From Frigoribacterium sp. Leaf186 (GTDB lineage Bacteria; Actinomycetota; Actinomycetes; Actinomycetales; Microbacteriaceae): a stretch of 64,000 nt of DNA. The stretch covers positions 156,016-220,015 of the forward strand of contig NZ_LMPQ01000010.1 of the NCBI RefSeq assembly GCF_001423905.1, read 5' to 3'. A program made the position numbers and the translations under genes. Shown in pieces: positions 54,781 to 64,000 of the stretch. The first letter of the stretch is position 1, and the number at the start of each line of letters is the position of its first letter. The notes beneath the pieces were generated by a model. That model worked only from the letters and a program-made list of their open reading frames with translations, was not told the DNA's origin and made no database searches.

Positions 54781-55664
54781 CCGGCAGCGGGTCCTCGAGG
54801 CCCGCCGTGCCGCCCGTCTCGCGCTTCGACCTCACGGCCGACGAGTACCGCTGGCTCGTGCGGGGCCTGCCCGGGCTCACGCTGCCGGCCGACTGGACGC
54901 TCGGCGCGGGCGAGACGGCTCGCCCTGGCGAGACGCCGCGCCCCGAGGCGCTGGCCGCCCTCGCCGCCAAGGGCGTGCTGCTCGAGGTCACCGACGACCT
55001 CGACCTGCGCCCCCACACGTCTCCCGCCGTGCTGGCGGGGTTGGCGTTGCACTCGGTGGGTCAGGTTCGCGCCGTCGTCCAGGCCTGGCAGCCCGAGGTC
55101 GAGACCCGCGTGCTGGTCGACCTCGTCGGCCCGACCGCAGCCGGGCTCGCGTTCCGTCGTGCCACGGGCAGCGACTTCGCCGACGCCACGGTCGAGGTCA
55201 CCCTCGCGCCGCTCGAGGCACTGACCGACGAGCTCCTGTCGCACCTGCCCGCCGGCGGCCGCGAGGCCGCGCCGATCACGCACCGCAGCCTCGGGTTGGC
55301 CGAGTCCCGGGCCGTGATCGCGGCCCTCGAGCGCGGCGAGGGTCCCGTCACCGCGCAGGTCGTCGAACAGGTCCACGCCTCCGACTCGGTCGACCTGCTG
55401 CGGCAACTGACGGGCACGCTGCCCACGGGGTTCCGGGTGACGTTCGCCTCGCGGGCGTCCGACGGCGCCTGGACCGGTGCCTGGCTGCTGGGCGAGACGG
55501 ACTGGATCAAGATCGGGCTGGCCGTCCCGGTGGCCGCGGCGGGCGTGCCCGAGCGCCTGGCCGAACAGACGAGGGTGCACCTGACGAGCGTGGGGCGCGG
55601 CATGGTCCGCGCCGACCTGCTCGGGGTGCTGGCGACATGGGTGAAGGAGGCGCGCGATGGCTGA
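54777..55664 (+). CDS. T7SS-associated protein, possibly EspG-like
   Basis: This 295-aa soluble protein starts with a GTG overlapping the previous stop. FDLTADEYRWLVRGLPGLTLP near its start and the C-terminal WLLGETDWIKIGLAVPVAAAG resemble EspG-type chaperones in length, order and mixed strand/helix character. No diagnostic motif proves it. In mycobacteria EspG proteins bind PE/PPE substrates; here the partner could be the helical protein at 54196. Overlaps the lipase gene start. Confidence 0.5.
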   Translation: MTGSGSSRPAVPPVSRFDLTADEYRWLVRGLPGLTLPADWTLGAGETARPGETPRPEALAALAAKGVLLEVTDDLDLRPHTSPAVLAGLALHSVGQVRAVVQAWQPEVETRVLVDLVGPTAAGLAFRRATGSDFADATVEVTLAPLEALTDELLSHLPAGGREAAPITHRSLGLAESRAVIAALERGEGPVTAQVVEQVHASDSVDLLRQLTGTLPTGFRVTFASRASDGAWTGAWLLGETDWIKIGLAVPVAAAGVPERLAEQTRVHLTSVGRGMVRADLLGVLATWVKEARDG

Positions 55665-57357
55665 CGACGATCTGCTCGGCGACATGGTCGACGGGTTCCT
55701 CGAGAAGGGCGACCTGCCGGTCGCGATGAGGGACGCCTCGCGCGACCTGGGCGAGAAGGGCGCCGCCGCCGCGGTGGACACCTCGCGAGCGACGGCCGGG
55801 GCCGCCGGCGACCTCACGGCGACCTACTCCGACATCGAGCGGCTGGCGACCACGCTGGGCGCCCACTCGGCCTTCGTCGCCGGGCGCGTCACGACGGTCG
55901 GCGGCGTCCTCACGGACGGGGACTTCGTCGAGTCGGCCGTGTTGTCGCCCGGCACGGCCGCCACCGTGACCGGCGTCGTGGTCGGCGCGACCGCGGCCCT
56001 GGCGCTCTCGATCGCCGCCGCCGACGCACTGGCCGTCGTGACGGTCGCCGTGGTGTCCACCTACGAACTGGCCGACAGCGCCCTGCAGGTCTCGGCCGCC
56101 GGTCTCGGCGGGGCCGTCAGCGTGACGGTGTCGCTGCTCGGCGGCACGGTGTCGGTGGCGGCGTCGGCCGTCACGACCGGCGAGCAGCTGAAGGGCGTGC
56201 TGGGCCTGACGGGTTACCTGCTGGCCTCGGCTCTCGAGTCGGGTGTGGTCGCCGTCGGCACCGAGGGCCTCAAGGCCCTGGTCGGCGGCGTCGGCGACAC
56301 GTGGCAGCAGTACGTCGACGACCCGGGTCAGCTGCTCACCGGCCTGCCGGGACTGCAGTCGGCACTCGGTGACAACGTGGCGAAGAACTACGACGACGTC
56401 GCGGCCTGGGGCAACTTCATCCAGGGCATGCAGTCCTCGCTCGGTGCCCTCGGCCCCGGCTACGACGTCGTCGTCAAGGGTCTGCTCGCCACCGGCGACA
56501 CCCTCGGCATGTTCGAGGACGGCGAGGCCGTGCTCGGGGGCAGCCAGAACAGTCAGCAGGTGCTGGACCAACGCGAGATGAAGGCTGCGGCGGACGCCTA
56601 CGAGGCGCTGTACGGGGACGATGCCGACCTCTCGTTCGAGGAGTTCTACGCCCAGAACTACGCTGCCGACGGGAAGGCAGCGCCTCACGATCTCGCGGGA
56701 CTGCTGCTCGGTGCCCAGCAGGTGGACGCCATGGGCGCCAAAGACGAGGGGGTCGTCAGGATCATCGCGACGGAAGGCGAAGACGGCGTCGTCCGTTACA
56801 CGGTTCAGATTCCGAGCACTCAGCAGTGGAACCCCTACGCGGGTACCGCCAACCCCAATGACCTGACGTCCGACATGCACGCCATCGCCAACGGCGATCA
56901 GACCGCGCTCGCGCAGGCGACCTACGATGCCATGGCGAGGGCAGGCATCTCGAAGAGCGACCCCGTCATGCTCGTGGGCTTCAGCCTCGGTGGCATCACG
57001 GCGGGTGCCATGGCGGCAGGGGACTCCGGCTACAACATCCAGCAGGTCGTCACGGCCGGCTCGCCGATCGCCAACTTCGACATTCCATCCACCACCCGCG
57101 TGACGTCCTTGGAATCGGGACAAGACCCCATCGCCATCCTCGACGGCGCGTCGAACCCCACCACCGCCAACAGGACGCTCGTCAGCGGTGACGCGCCGTC
57201 TCTCCACACAGATGACGGCTCCGTGAACCCATCGAACGCCCACGACGCCTTGAGGTACGCATCGATGGCATCCGCATCACCCGCCAATGCCGATCCTGAC
57301 ATCAGCAGGTTCCTAGGAGGTACCAGTGAAGACTTCTTCGTCACGCGGCGACCGTGA
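55657..57357 (+). CDS. T7SS-associated protein with C-terminal alpha/beta-hydrolase (lipase) domain
   Basis: This 566-aa protein has a helical N-terminus (1-100), a hydrophobic Ala/Val/Gly-rich middle (about 100-230), then a C-terminal lipase-like domain. The nucleophile elbow GFSLGG (Ser443), Asp490 in SGQDPIAIL and His529 in NAHDALRY form a plausible triad. From about nucleotide 56600 onward the DNA is less GC-rich than the rest, suggesting that the catalytic part was acquired as a module. GGAGG six bases before the ATG is part of the dispersed motif. The order of targeting helix, hydrophobic region and toxin domain suits a secreted lipase effector. Confidence 0.78.
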   Translation: MADDDLLGDMVDGFLEKGDLPVAMRDASRDLGEKGAAAAVDTSRATAGAAGDLTATYSDIERLATTLGAHSAFVAGRVTTVGGVLTDGDFVESAVLSPGTAATVTGVVVGATAALALSIAAADALAVVTVAVVSTYELADSALQVSAAGLGGAVSVTVSLLGGTVSVAASAVTTGEQLKGVLGLTGYLLASALESGVVAVGTEGLKALVGGVGDTWQQYVDDPGQLLTGLPGLQSALGDNVAKNYDDVAAWGNFIQGMQSSLGALGPGYDVVVKGLLATGDTLGMFEDGEAVLGGSQNSQQVLDQREMKAAADAYEALYGDDADLSFEEFYAQNYAADGKAAPHDLAGLLLGAQQVDAMGAKDEGVVRIIATEGEDGVVRYTVQIPSTQQWNPYAGTANPNDLTSDMHAIANGDQTALAQATYDAMARAGISKSDPVMLVGFSLGGITAGAMAAGDSGYNIQQVVTAGSPIANFDIPSTTRVTSLESGQDPIAILDGASNPTTANRTLVSGDAPSLHTDDGSVNPSNAHDALRYASMASASPANADPDISRFLGGTSEDFFVTRRP

Positions 57358-57871
57358 CGTCACTCGTCGTCGAGTGAGGTCGCTGCGGTTGATCACGCTG
57401 TCGATCGGAGTGGCGGCGGTCCTCGCCGGTTGCACGACGACGGCCGAGGTGCCGGACGGTGGTCAGAGCCGAGCATCAGCCTTGGGCGATCTCGACAGCA
57501 CAGGATTCACGGACGTCGAGTTACTACTCACCGACTCGCAGAACGGCTTCCAGAGCACGAAATCGACCGACCTCTTCGTGGGCCTGCCCGAGGGCGCCGT
57601 CATCAACGATCAGGCCGCGGTCCTCGACTACCTGCTTCGGACGGCCTGGTCCGTGTCCGACGTCGAACCCGACAGCTCCATCACGGCGGGGTTCAAGGGC
57701 GCCCTTGAAGACATCGACTGGGTGGCCGTCGGCAACGCCGACGGACTCCCCCTCTCCGACCGGACGTCAGCGACGAACCCCACCCTGAGCGTCGACGACG
57801 CGACGAGCACCTTCGGCCCGTGGCCGGGCGACGTGCCCGTCCTGCCCGCCGGGGCGATCACCCTGCCGTGA
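57326..57871 (+). CDS. lipoprotein 1 of a tandem set (candidate immunity protein)
   Basis: This 181-aa lipoprotein has a signal peptide with lipobox AVLAG|C (Cys36). GTG start with an AGGAGG site, overlapping the end of the lipase gene by 32 bp in another frame. Its C-terminus FGPWPGDVPVLPAGAITLP is shared with the next two genes. No known family. Position directly behind a lipase effector candidate suggests it blocks that lipase at the membrane, as lipoprotein immunity proteins do in T7SS lipase systems; inference only. Confidence 0.75.
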   Translation: MKTSSSRGDRDVTRRRVRSLRLITLSIGVAAVLAGCTTTAEVPDGGQSRASALGDLDSTGFTDVELLLTDSQNGFQSTKSTDLFVGLPEGAVINDQAAVLDYLLRTAWSVSDVEPDSSITAGFKGALEDIDWVAVGNADGLPLSDRTSATNPTLSVDDATSTFGPWPGDVPVLPAGAITLP

Positions 57872-58374
57872 GCGGTCGCCGGCGCATCGCCTCGGGAGGA
57901 GCCGCCGCTGTCGCCTTCGGGCTGCTCCTCACGTCCTGCGGTTCACCCGCGTCGTCGAACGTGACCGCTGACGACGCAGAACTGACCTTGTCCACCGTCG
58001 ACGGCGTGGACTCGGCCGTGGTCGACGCATCGCAGAGCTACGAAGGTCTCGACCGCCGCAGCAGGGTGGCGGTCGAGATGACGCTCACCGACGGCCGTGT
58101 CGCCCAAGATGCCTCAGATCTCGTGACGTTCGTCCTGGGGGTGGCGTGGAGCGTGGGGCCGCGTCAACCGAGTGACGTCGTCTCCGTCGGTTTCCGAGGA
58201 TCGCCCGCTGAGACCGTCGACTGGAAGGACGCCGCGACGACTGCCGGCTTCACACCCCTCGACATGCTCGACGGTTCACGTTTCTCCGCGTCGACGGACG
58301 ACCTGACCACGGCGTTCGGCCCGTGGCCGGGCGACGTCCCGGACGCTCCCCCCGGGATCATCACGCAGCCGTGA
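57868..58374 (+). CDS. lipoprotein 2 of a tandem set (candidate immunity protein)
   Basis: This 168-aa lipoprotein starts with a GTG overlapping the previous stop. The lipobox is LLTS|C (Cys24). It has VAWSVGPRQPSDVVSVGF in the middle and FGPWPGDVPDAPPGIITQP at the C-terminus, matching lipoprotein 1 in architecture but with much lower sequence similarity. The difference between copies fits diversification against related toxins. Confidence 0.75.
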   Translation: MSGRRRIASGGAAAVAFGLLLTSCGSPASSNVTADDAELTLSTVDGVDSAVVDASQSYEGLDRRSRVAVEMTLTDGRVAQDASDLVTFVLGVAWSVGPRQPSDVVSVGFRGSPAETVDWKDAATTAGFTPLDMLDGSRFSASTDDLTTAFGPWPGDVPDAPPGIITQP

Positions 58375-58423
58375 GCGCGCCTGATGGATCGAGCAGGTCA
58401 GCTCACCCACGAAAGGGTCTTCG

Positions 58424-58939
58424 GTGGTGATGAGACGTCGATCACAGCGGATGAAGACCTTGAGTGGTTCTCTCGTTCTCCTCGTGCTCCTGTCGGGTTG
58501 CGCGTCTGGACCGTCGGAGCGTGGTGGCCAGTCACGCGATGACGCCACGGCGGCACTCGAAGCTCTCGGGTTCGCCGATGTCGACATCCAGTTGTCGAAG
58601 TCCTACAACGGGTTCCAGGCGACGACGGCCACCCGGGTCTTCGTGTCACTCCCGTCGACGGCCACCGTCACCGATCAGGAGGCGGTCATGAGGTACCTGT
58701 TCGACACGGCGTGGTCCGTCGACGACCGTCGACCGAACTCGTCGATCGGAGTCGGATTCCTCGATCCCCTCTCGTCCACCAACTGGTACCAGGTCGGGGT
58801 CGACGCGGGGCTCCCGCTCTAAGACTCGAACGGCGGCCCTGCCTCACCGCGCATCGAGGTCGAGGACGCCACGCAGACCCTCGGGCCATGGCCGGGCGAC
58901 GTGCCCACCCTGCCCGCCGGGGCGATCACCCTGCCCTGA
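58424..58939 (+). pseudogene. lipoprotein 3 of the tandem set, interrupted by an in-frame stop
   Basis: The reading frame starts at GTG 58424 (lipobox VLLSG|C, Cys26) and runs to a TAA at 58820-58822, giving 132 aa. Reading past that stop, the same frame continues DSNGGPASPRIEVEDATQT, then LGPWPGDVPTLPAGAITLP, to a TGA at 58937-58939. The tail matches lipoprotein 1. The paralogue has Ser (TCC) at this point after LPL, so a single TCA-to-TAA change could explain the stop. Either the gene is dead, the short form is used, or there is readthrough. Confidence 0.85.
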
Positions 58940-58965
58940 GCCCCCTACCCGGTCGTCGGGCGGCT

Positions 58966-59036
58966 GAGGTCGCACCACCGTCGCGTCGTCGAACCATCAC
59001 GGGCGTGGTTCGATGACGCGAGCGTGGTGCGACCTC
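58966..59036. repeat. 31-nt inverted repeat
   Basis: Arms 58966-58996 and 59006-59036 pair with three mismatches around a 9-nt loop. It is the first of two palindromes between the third lipoprotein and the convergent histidine kinase gene. Its sequence (GAGGTCGCACCACCG...) shares GTCGCACC with the neighbouring family but is otherwise distinct. Confidence 0.75.
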
Positions 59037-59097
59037 GGCCCCGGGTCCCCTCGCGCGTCGTACACGCTCGACCTGCGTCCCGGGCGACCAGCACGCC

Positions 59098-59146
59098 GTC
59101 GCACCGCCGACTGAACGTCGCACCGCCGATGGAGGCGGTGCGACGT

Positions 59147-59163
<17 letters not shown>
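59098..59163. repeat. long inverted repeat, GTCGCACCG family (copy 3)
   Basis: Arms 59098-59127 and 59134-59163 pair with about four to five mismatches. Shares GTCGCACCGCCGACTGAACG with copy 2. The right arm overlaps the 3' end of the histidine kinase gene, so the element supplies that gene's last codons and stop. Confidence 0.75.
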
Positions 59164-60939
<1,776 letters not shown>

Positions 60940-60943
<4 letters not shown>

Positions 60944-61608
60944 GCGCTCATCCGGTAGCCGAGACCGCGGACGGTGTGGATCAGGCGGGGGCCGTGGGTC
61001 TCCATCTTGCGGCGGAGGGCGCTGAGGTGCACCTCGACGAGGTTGGGGTCGTAGACGTCGTAGCCCCAGACCTGGGTGAGGATCTGCGTCTTCGAGACGG
61101 TGCGTCCGCGGCTCTCGGCGAGGAACCCCAGCAGGCGGAACTCGGTCGCGGTGAGGTCGAGCGGTTCGCCGCCGCGCGTGATGCGGGCCGCCTCGGGGTC
61201 GACCACGAGGTCACCGACCTCGATCACGGACGGGATGCGACCTCGACGGCGCAGCACGGCCGTGACGCGCGCGATGAGCTCGGCCACGGCGAAGGGCTTG
61301 ACCACGTAGTCGTCGACGCCCTCCGAGAAGCCGCGCAGCCGGTCGTCGACCTCGTCGCGCGCCGTCAGCATGACGACGGCGGCGTCGGAGGAGGTGCGGA
61401 TCGTGCTCGCCAGGCGGATGCCGCTCGCGCCGGGCAGCATCCAGTCGAGCACCACGAGGTCGGGCACGAACGCCTTGAGCTGCTCGGGCAGGTCGGAGCC
61501 GTCGGCCAGGCCGCGCACGGCGAAGCCCTCGGCACCGAACGCGGTGACGACGGCGGTGCGGATGGTCTCGTCGTCGTCGATCACGAGGACACGGGCGGGG
61601 CTGAGCAT
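60940..61608 (-). CDS. OmpR-family response regulator
   Basis: This 222-aa regulator has a receiver domain (VLVIDDDETIR, phospho-acceptor Asp in VVLDWMLPG, Lys in YVVKPF) and a C-terminal winged helix with LTATEFRLLGFLAESRGR and VEVHLSALRRKME. It is paired with the kinase downstream, whose start overlaps its stop. Promoter region upstream meets the AT-richer island. Confidence 0.95.
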
Positions 61609-61763
61609 CCACGCACGGTAGGTGCGGCGGGTGGGCGGAGGCTATGGACGGGCTGTGCGGCAACTCCGAGATCGAACGCTACCTCGCCCAAAACGGGCTA
61701 TTGCCTACAGGAGACAGACATGGGCGCGATCGACGACGTCGTATCTCAGCAGCTAGGGGCTCG

Positions 61764-63275
61764 CTATCTCGTGGCCTCCTCCAACCAGTCGTTCAGCTCG
61801 TCGCGTTCACTTACGGGGTCTTGAACTAGGCCGTACTTCAAGGCCCTGGCGAAGAACCAGTCAGCAAGTATGCGACCTATGGCGCTTTTGTCTAGACCAG
61901 GTCGAAGATTCTGCGAAAAGTACAAAGATTTAAAGATGTAATCGAGGTTGCTTCGAGATGGGACGAAGTCTTGCCCTGAGACTTCGTCTCGCACACGCTT
62001 CGCAAGCTGATTTATTTGGCTGATTCCGAGGATGCCGTCCTCAAGTCCCAGCTCTACCCACACAGCCGGGGACAAAGCGTCGACAACAAAGTCGAGTGTT
62101 TTAGACATTTTTTCCGAACTCAGAAGGGGAACGCCCGAATCATGCTGCCTCAAAGTATTTACAACGAGCGGCACACCTTCGGGCGGGGTCCCCGAGCTTG
62201 CAGCTGCTTCTCGCTCCGACGCCACAAGAGTTGAAGGGAAGTTCGCCGGCAACACCCTTCCAGGTGGAATGTCGACAATGGAAACGTCCGGAACTGCAGC
62301 CCGAATGAGTTCTTTGAAAGTCCCGAACCCACCCCAGTTTGCAGTCACCTCCCGACCAAAATTGGCCTGGACTTGCCAGGCGACTTGGGCAAGCGAGGCA
62401 GGCTTTGTAAGCGCCCCTACCACTTTTCGCGCTTCGGCTACGAGCGCTTCCCGTACATCCTCGACCGCCGTTGGCTTCACGTCATCGTGGCTGTCCGACG
62501 CGACTCGCTCGTCCGGTTCACCCGTAGCATCTCTCTGCGCAAGCTCATCAAGCTCATTCCGGAGATCCTGGGCCAAGTCATCGACGGTAGCCAAGAGGTC
62601 CGCCATACGCTTGGCAAACTTCGTCACCAACTGTGGCATGTGGCTACCGGGTTTGTATGTGTCCTCGTGTGTTAGTTCACCCCAGCTATCTTGCAGCAGA
62701 GTCCTCACTTGCAACTCGCCTCGGGCCGGACTCCAACCATTCCTAGCTTGGATCAGCGTATGCAAGTTGATGTGGTACGCCCGATATCCAGAGTCCTTCG
62801 CATGGTTCTTCTCACTTTTGGGATCTATACAAAGCCCGGCAGGCATTTCGTCTACGTCGACATATTCAAGTGCGACAATGATATTCTTGAATGTGCGGAC
62901 GTCCACGAGATTGTTGCACGTGACTCGCACACCAACGAGATCGTCAATCACGCTGAGGATGTCTTCGAGCTTACTGATGTCATGCACATATCGCTCGTTC
63001 AGCATTTTGTTCCAGAGCCTGGTTGCGTCCTTAATACGCGAGTGTGAGACTCGGATTCTCAATCGGTCGACGTCACTGAGTTCTTGATCCAAGATCTCGT
63101 TGAGGACACGTGTAAATGTGTCCCTCGCGGGCTGTAAGCGACTCTTAGATAACGAGTCGTACCACTCTGCAAACTCGTCGTAGGTAAAAGGAAATGAGCC
63201 CACAGGTACGGGTTGCTTTTTTGACGCTGACACGTCGCCTCCGAGACAGATGTAGTCGCCTGACCCAGCTGTCAC
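61764..63275 (-). CDS. RelA/SpoT-type alarmone synthetase domain fused to a probable LOTUS (OST-HTH)-like domain
   Basis: This 503-aa protein is encoded in an AT-richer island. Residues about 60-235 match the RelA/SpoT nucleotidyltransferase fold: SRIKDATRLWNKM (substrate Arg/Lys), DDLVGVRVT (Mg Asp), DSGYRAYHIN (GYR-x-x-H), GELQVRTLLQDSWGELTH (catalytic Glu, Gln-x-Arg) and TYKPG. The synthetase motifs look intact and no hydrolase domain is present. A charged linker leads to a domain (278-345; SLAQVAWQVQANFGREV, GTFKELIRAAVPDV) that resembles LOTUS/OST-HTH. The last 150 residues are unassigned. GTG start; no strong ribosome site. Confidence 0.82.
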   Translation of the reverse strand: MTAGSGDYICLGGDVSASKKQPVPVGSFPFTYDEFAEWYDSLSKSRLQPARDTFTRVLNEILDQELSDVDRLRIRVSHSRIKDATRLWNKMLNERYVHDISKLEDILSVIDDLVGVRVTCNNLVDVRTFKNIIVALEYVDVDEMPAGLCIDPKSEKNHAKDSGYRAYHINLHTLIQARNGWSPARGELQVRTLLQDSWGELTHEDTYKPGSHMPQLVTKFAKRMADLLATVDDLAQDLRNELDELAQRDATGEPDERVASDSHDDVKPTAVEDVREALVAEARKVVGALTKPASLAQVAWQVQANFGREVTANWGGFGTFKELIRAAVPDVSIVDIPPGRVLPANFPSTLVASEREAAASSGTPPEGVPLVVNTLRQHDSGVPLLSSEKMSKTLDFVVDALSPAVWVELGLEDGILGISQINQLAKRVRDEVSGQDFVPSRSNLDYIFKSLYFSQNLRPGLDKSAIGRILADWFFARALKYGLVQDPVSERDELNDWLEEATR

Positions 63276-63596
63276 CGAAATGACTGCAGCGCCGACATGG
63301 AATTGCCAAAGAGTATGAGGAACGGAACGACATGACGACCCCTCATGCTCACTTCAAACGGGTGAAGAGTGGACAGGTCCGGGTGAATTGCGGACGGCGC
63401 GAGTTGGCGTCGTCTTCATGCGCTTCTCGGGCGGCCACTAATGGAAAATCCTGGCGGCGTCGATCTTTTCTGCAAGGCGGCTGCCCTAAGAATTGTCTGA
63501 GAGGTTCTCATTACGGCCAGGCGGTGACTGGAAGGACGATGTGCGGTCCCGCCGCGGCGATACAAATCAGCAGTGCTAGTCACCCGGGTCCTCGCG
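63276..63596. other. 321-bp AT-richer gap upstream of the island gene
   Basis: It holds no gene I can support. It presumably contains the promoter of the leftward RelA/SpoT-type gene and the right edge of the AT-richer island. Base composition returns to normal near 63560-63600. I found no attachment-site-like direct repeat shared with the left edge near 61650. Confidence 0.35.
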
Positions 63597-63845
63597 TCAG
63601 CCGCGGGCGTGGCGCACGTACGCGACGATCGCGTTGGCGTGCCCGTGCCCCAGACCGTGCTCGGACTTCAGCCACGCCACGACCTGCATGTGCGCGTGCT
63701 CGTCGAGGCGTGCGTCGACCAGGTCGAGCCAGTCCTGCATCGGCCGACCGGAGGTGCGCTCGATGCTCGGGAAGTACGACGCCGGTCCCTTCACGGTCTG
63801 GCCGTCGTCGGGCGGTTCGGGTGCCAGGACGCGTCGCTCGGACAT
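63597..63845 (-). CDS. DUF4287 domain protein
   Basis: This 82-aa protein is almost entirely a DUF4287 domain: VKGPASYFPSIERTSGRP, then MQDWLDLVDARL and a C-terminal WLKSEHGLGHGHANAIVAY. The family binds no known ligand; members occur beside DUF5655 proteins and act in unknown cytosolic roles. ATG at 63845. Confidence 0.85.
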   Translation of the reverse strand: MSERRVLAPEPPDDGQTVKGPASYFPSIERTSGRPMQDWLDLVDARLDEHAHMQVVAWLKSEHGLGHGHANAIVAYVRHARG

Positions 63846-63923
63846 GTCGTGACGGTAGCAGCCCGGGACGGTGACAGGCGGGGTCGACGCTTCGCAGCCG
63901 CCCGTTTCCCCTAGGGTCACCTC

Positions 63924-64000
63924 ATGTCGAGGGAACGTCGAAGGCGCCAACTGATCGCCGGTGGTGTGACGGCGGCCGTCTCCCTCGGGGCGTTCGGCGC
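63924..64000 (+). CDS. N-terminal part of a probable exported or membrane-anchored protein (cut by window end)
   Basis: The ATG at 63924 opens MSRERRRRQLIAGGVTAAV, continuing SLGAFG up to the window end. A basic start followed by a hydrophobic run fits a signal peptide or membrane anchor. The rest lies outside the window, so the product cannot be named. Confidence 0.55.
   Translation, partial: MSRERRRRQLIAGGVTAAVSLGAFG

Noticed and set aside
61644-61829. Short plus-strand frame at the left edge of the AT-richer island
   Set aside because: No ribosome site, overlaps the 3' end of the RelA/SpoT-type gene, and no recognisable motif.
61650-63600. Island as an integrated element with attachment sites
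   Set aside because: I found no integrase and no flanking direct repeat; only composition supports transfer.
63332-63874. 180-codon plus-strand frame right of the island
   Set aside because: Its second half is antisense to the DUF4287 gene and its first half is compositionally noncoding.

Overview
The window is high-GC actinobacterial chromosome. Gene content and style suggest the family Microbacteriaceae (order Micrococcales); this is inferred from protein character only, because no rRNA lies in the window. Most genes are ordinary and densely packed, with many GTG starts and many 4-bp stop/start overlaps (GTGA, ATGA). I see no tRNA, rRNA, CRISPR array, insertion sequence or complete prophage.

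Layout. 1-3.5 kb: a glyA-folD one-carbon operon read leftward behind a ZTP (pfl) riboswitch, divergent from clpS and a DUF2017 gene. 3.5-14.3 kb: PspC protein, ABC-F ATPase, SGNH-hydrolase lipoprotein, a lipoprotein with an AT-richer core, an Fe-S cryptochrome/photolyase, Asp23/Gls24 protein, a 42-residue cationic protein, two MFS transporters and small conserved proteins. 14.6-23.6 kb: type VII secretion (T7SS) locus A, with two WXG100-sized proteins, a 513-aa helical/membrane protein, three further proteins and an EssC/EccC-type ATPase. 25.7-31.5 kb: a molybdenum hydroxylase cassette (MocA-like, XdhC/PaoD-like and PaoC-PaoB-PaoA-like subunits). 32-41.2 kb: a LacI-controlled carbohydrate locus with an ABC importer, two beta-propeller glycosidase/phosphorylase-type enzymes and a secreted protein. 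41.3-48.7 kb: DUF1304, purU, DUF2568-nagA, an acyl-CoA synthetase, cutC and an NAD-dependent epimerase. 48.8-58.9 kb: T7SS locus B, with an FHA-containing EssC-like ATPase, a WXG100 protein, a second helical protein, a possible EspG-like protein, a protein with a C-terminal lipase fold, and three related lipoproteins, the last split by an in-frame stop. 59.1-61.6 kb: a two-component system. 61.7-63.6 kb: an AT-richer island with one gene fusing a RelA/SpoT-type alarmone synthetase domain to a probable LOTUS (OST-HTH)-like domain. The window ends in a DUF4287 gene and a truncated exported protein.

Two systems stand out. In locus B, a T7SS-linked lipase candidate sits immediately upstream of tandem lipoproteins, an arrangement reminiscent of lipase toxins paired with lipoprotein immunity proteins. 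The island gene looks like a stand-alone alarmone synthetase with an RNA-binding-type module, a plausible stress or defence factor.

The DNA also has unusual repeat structure. A short motif, GGAGGCGCG and its complement, occurs about fifty times by eye in both orientations, inside and between genes, and is read through in protein extensions and loops. Long inverted repeats with 17-31-nt arms sit at most 3' ends and convergent junctions. Several belong to small sequence families, and one lies inside cutC. They probably serve as terminators without a U-tract, but some may be small mobile or REP-like repeats.
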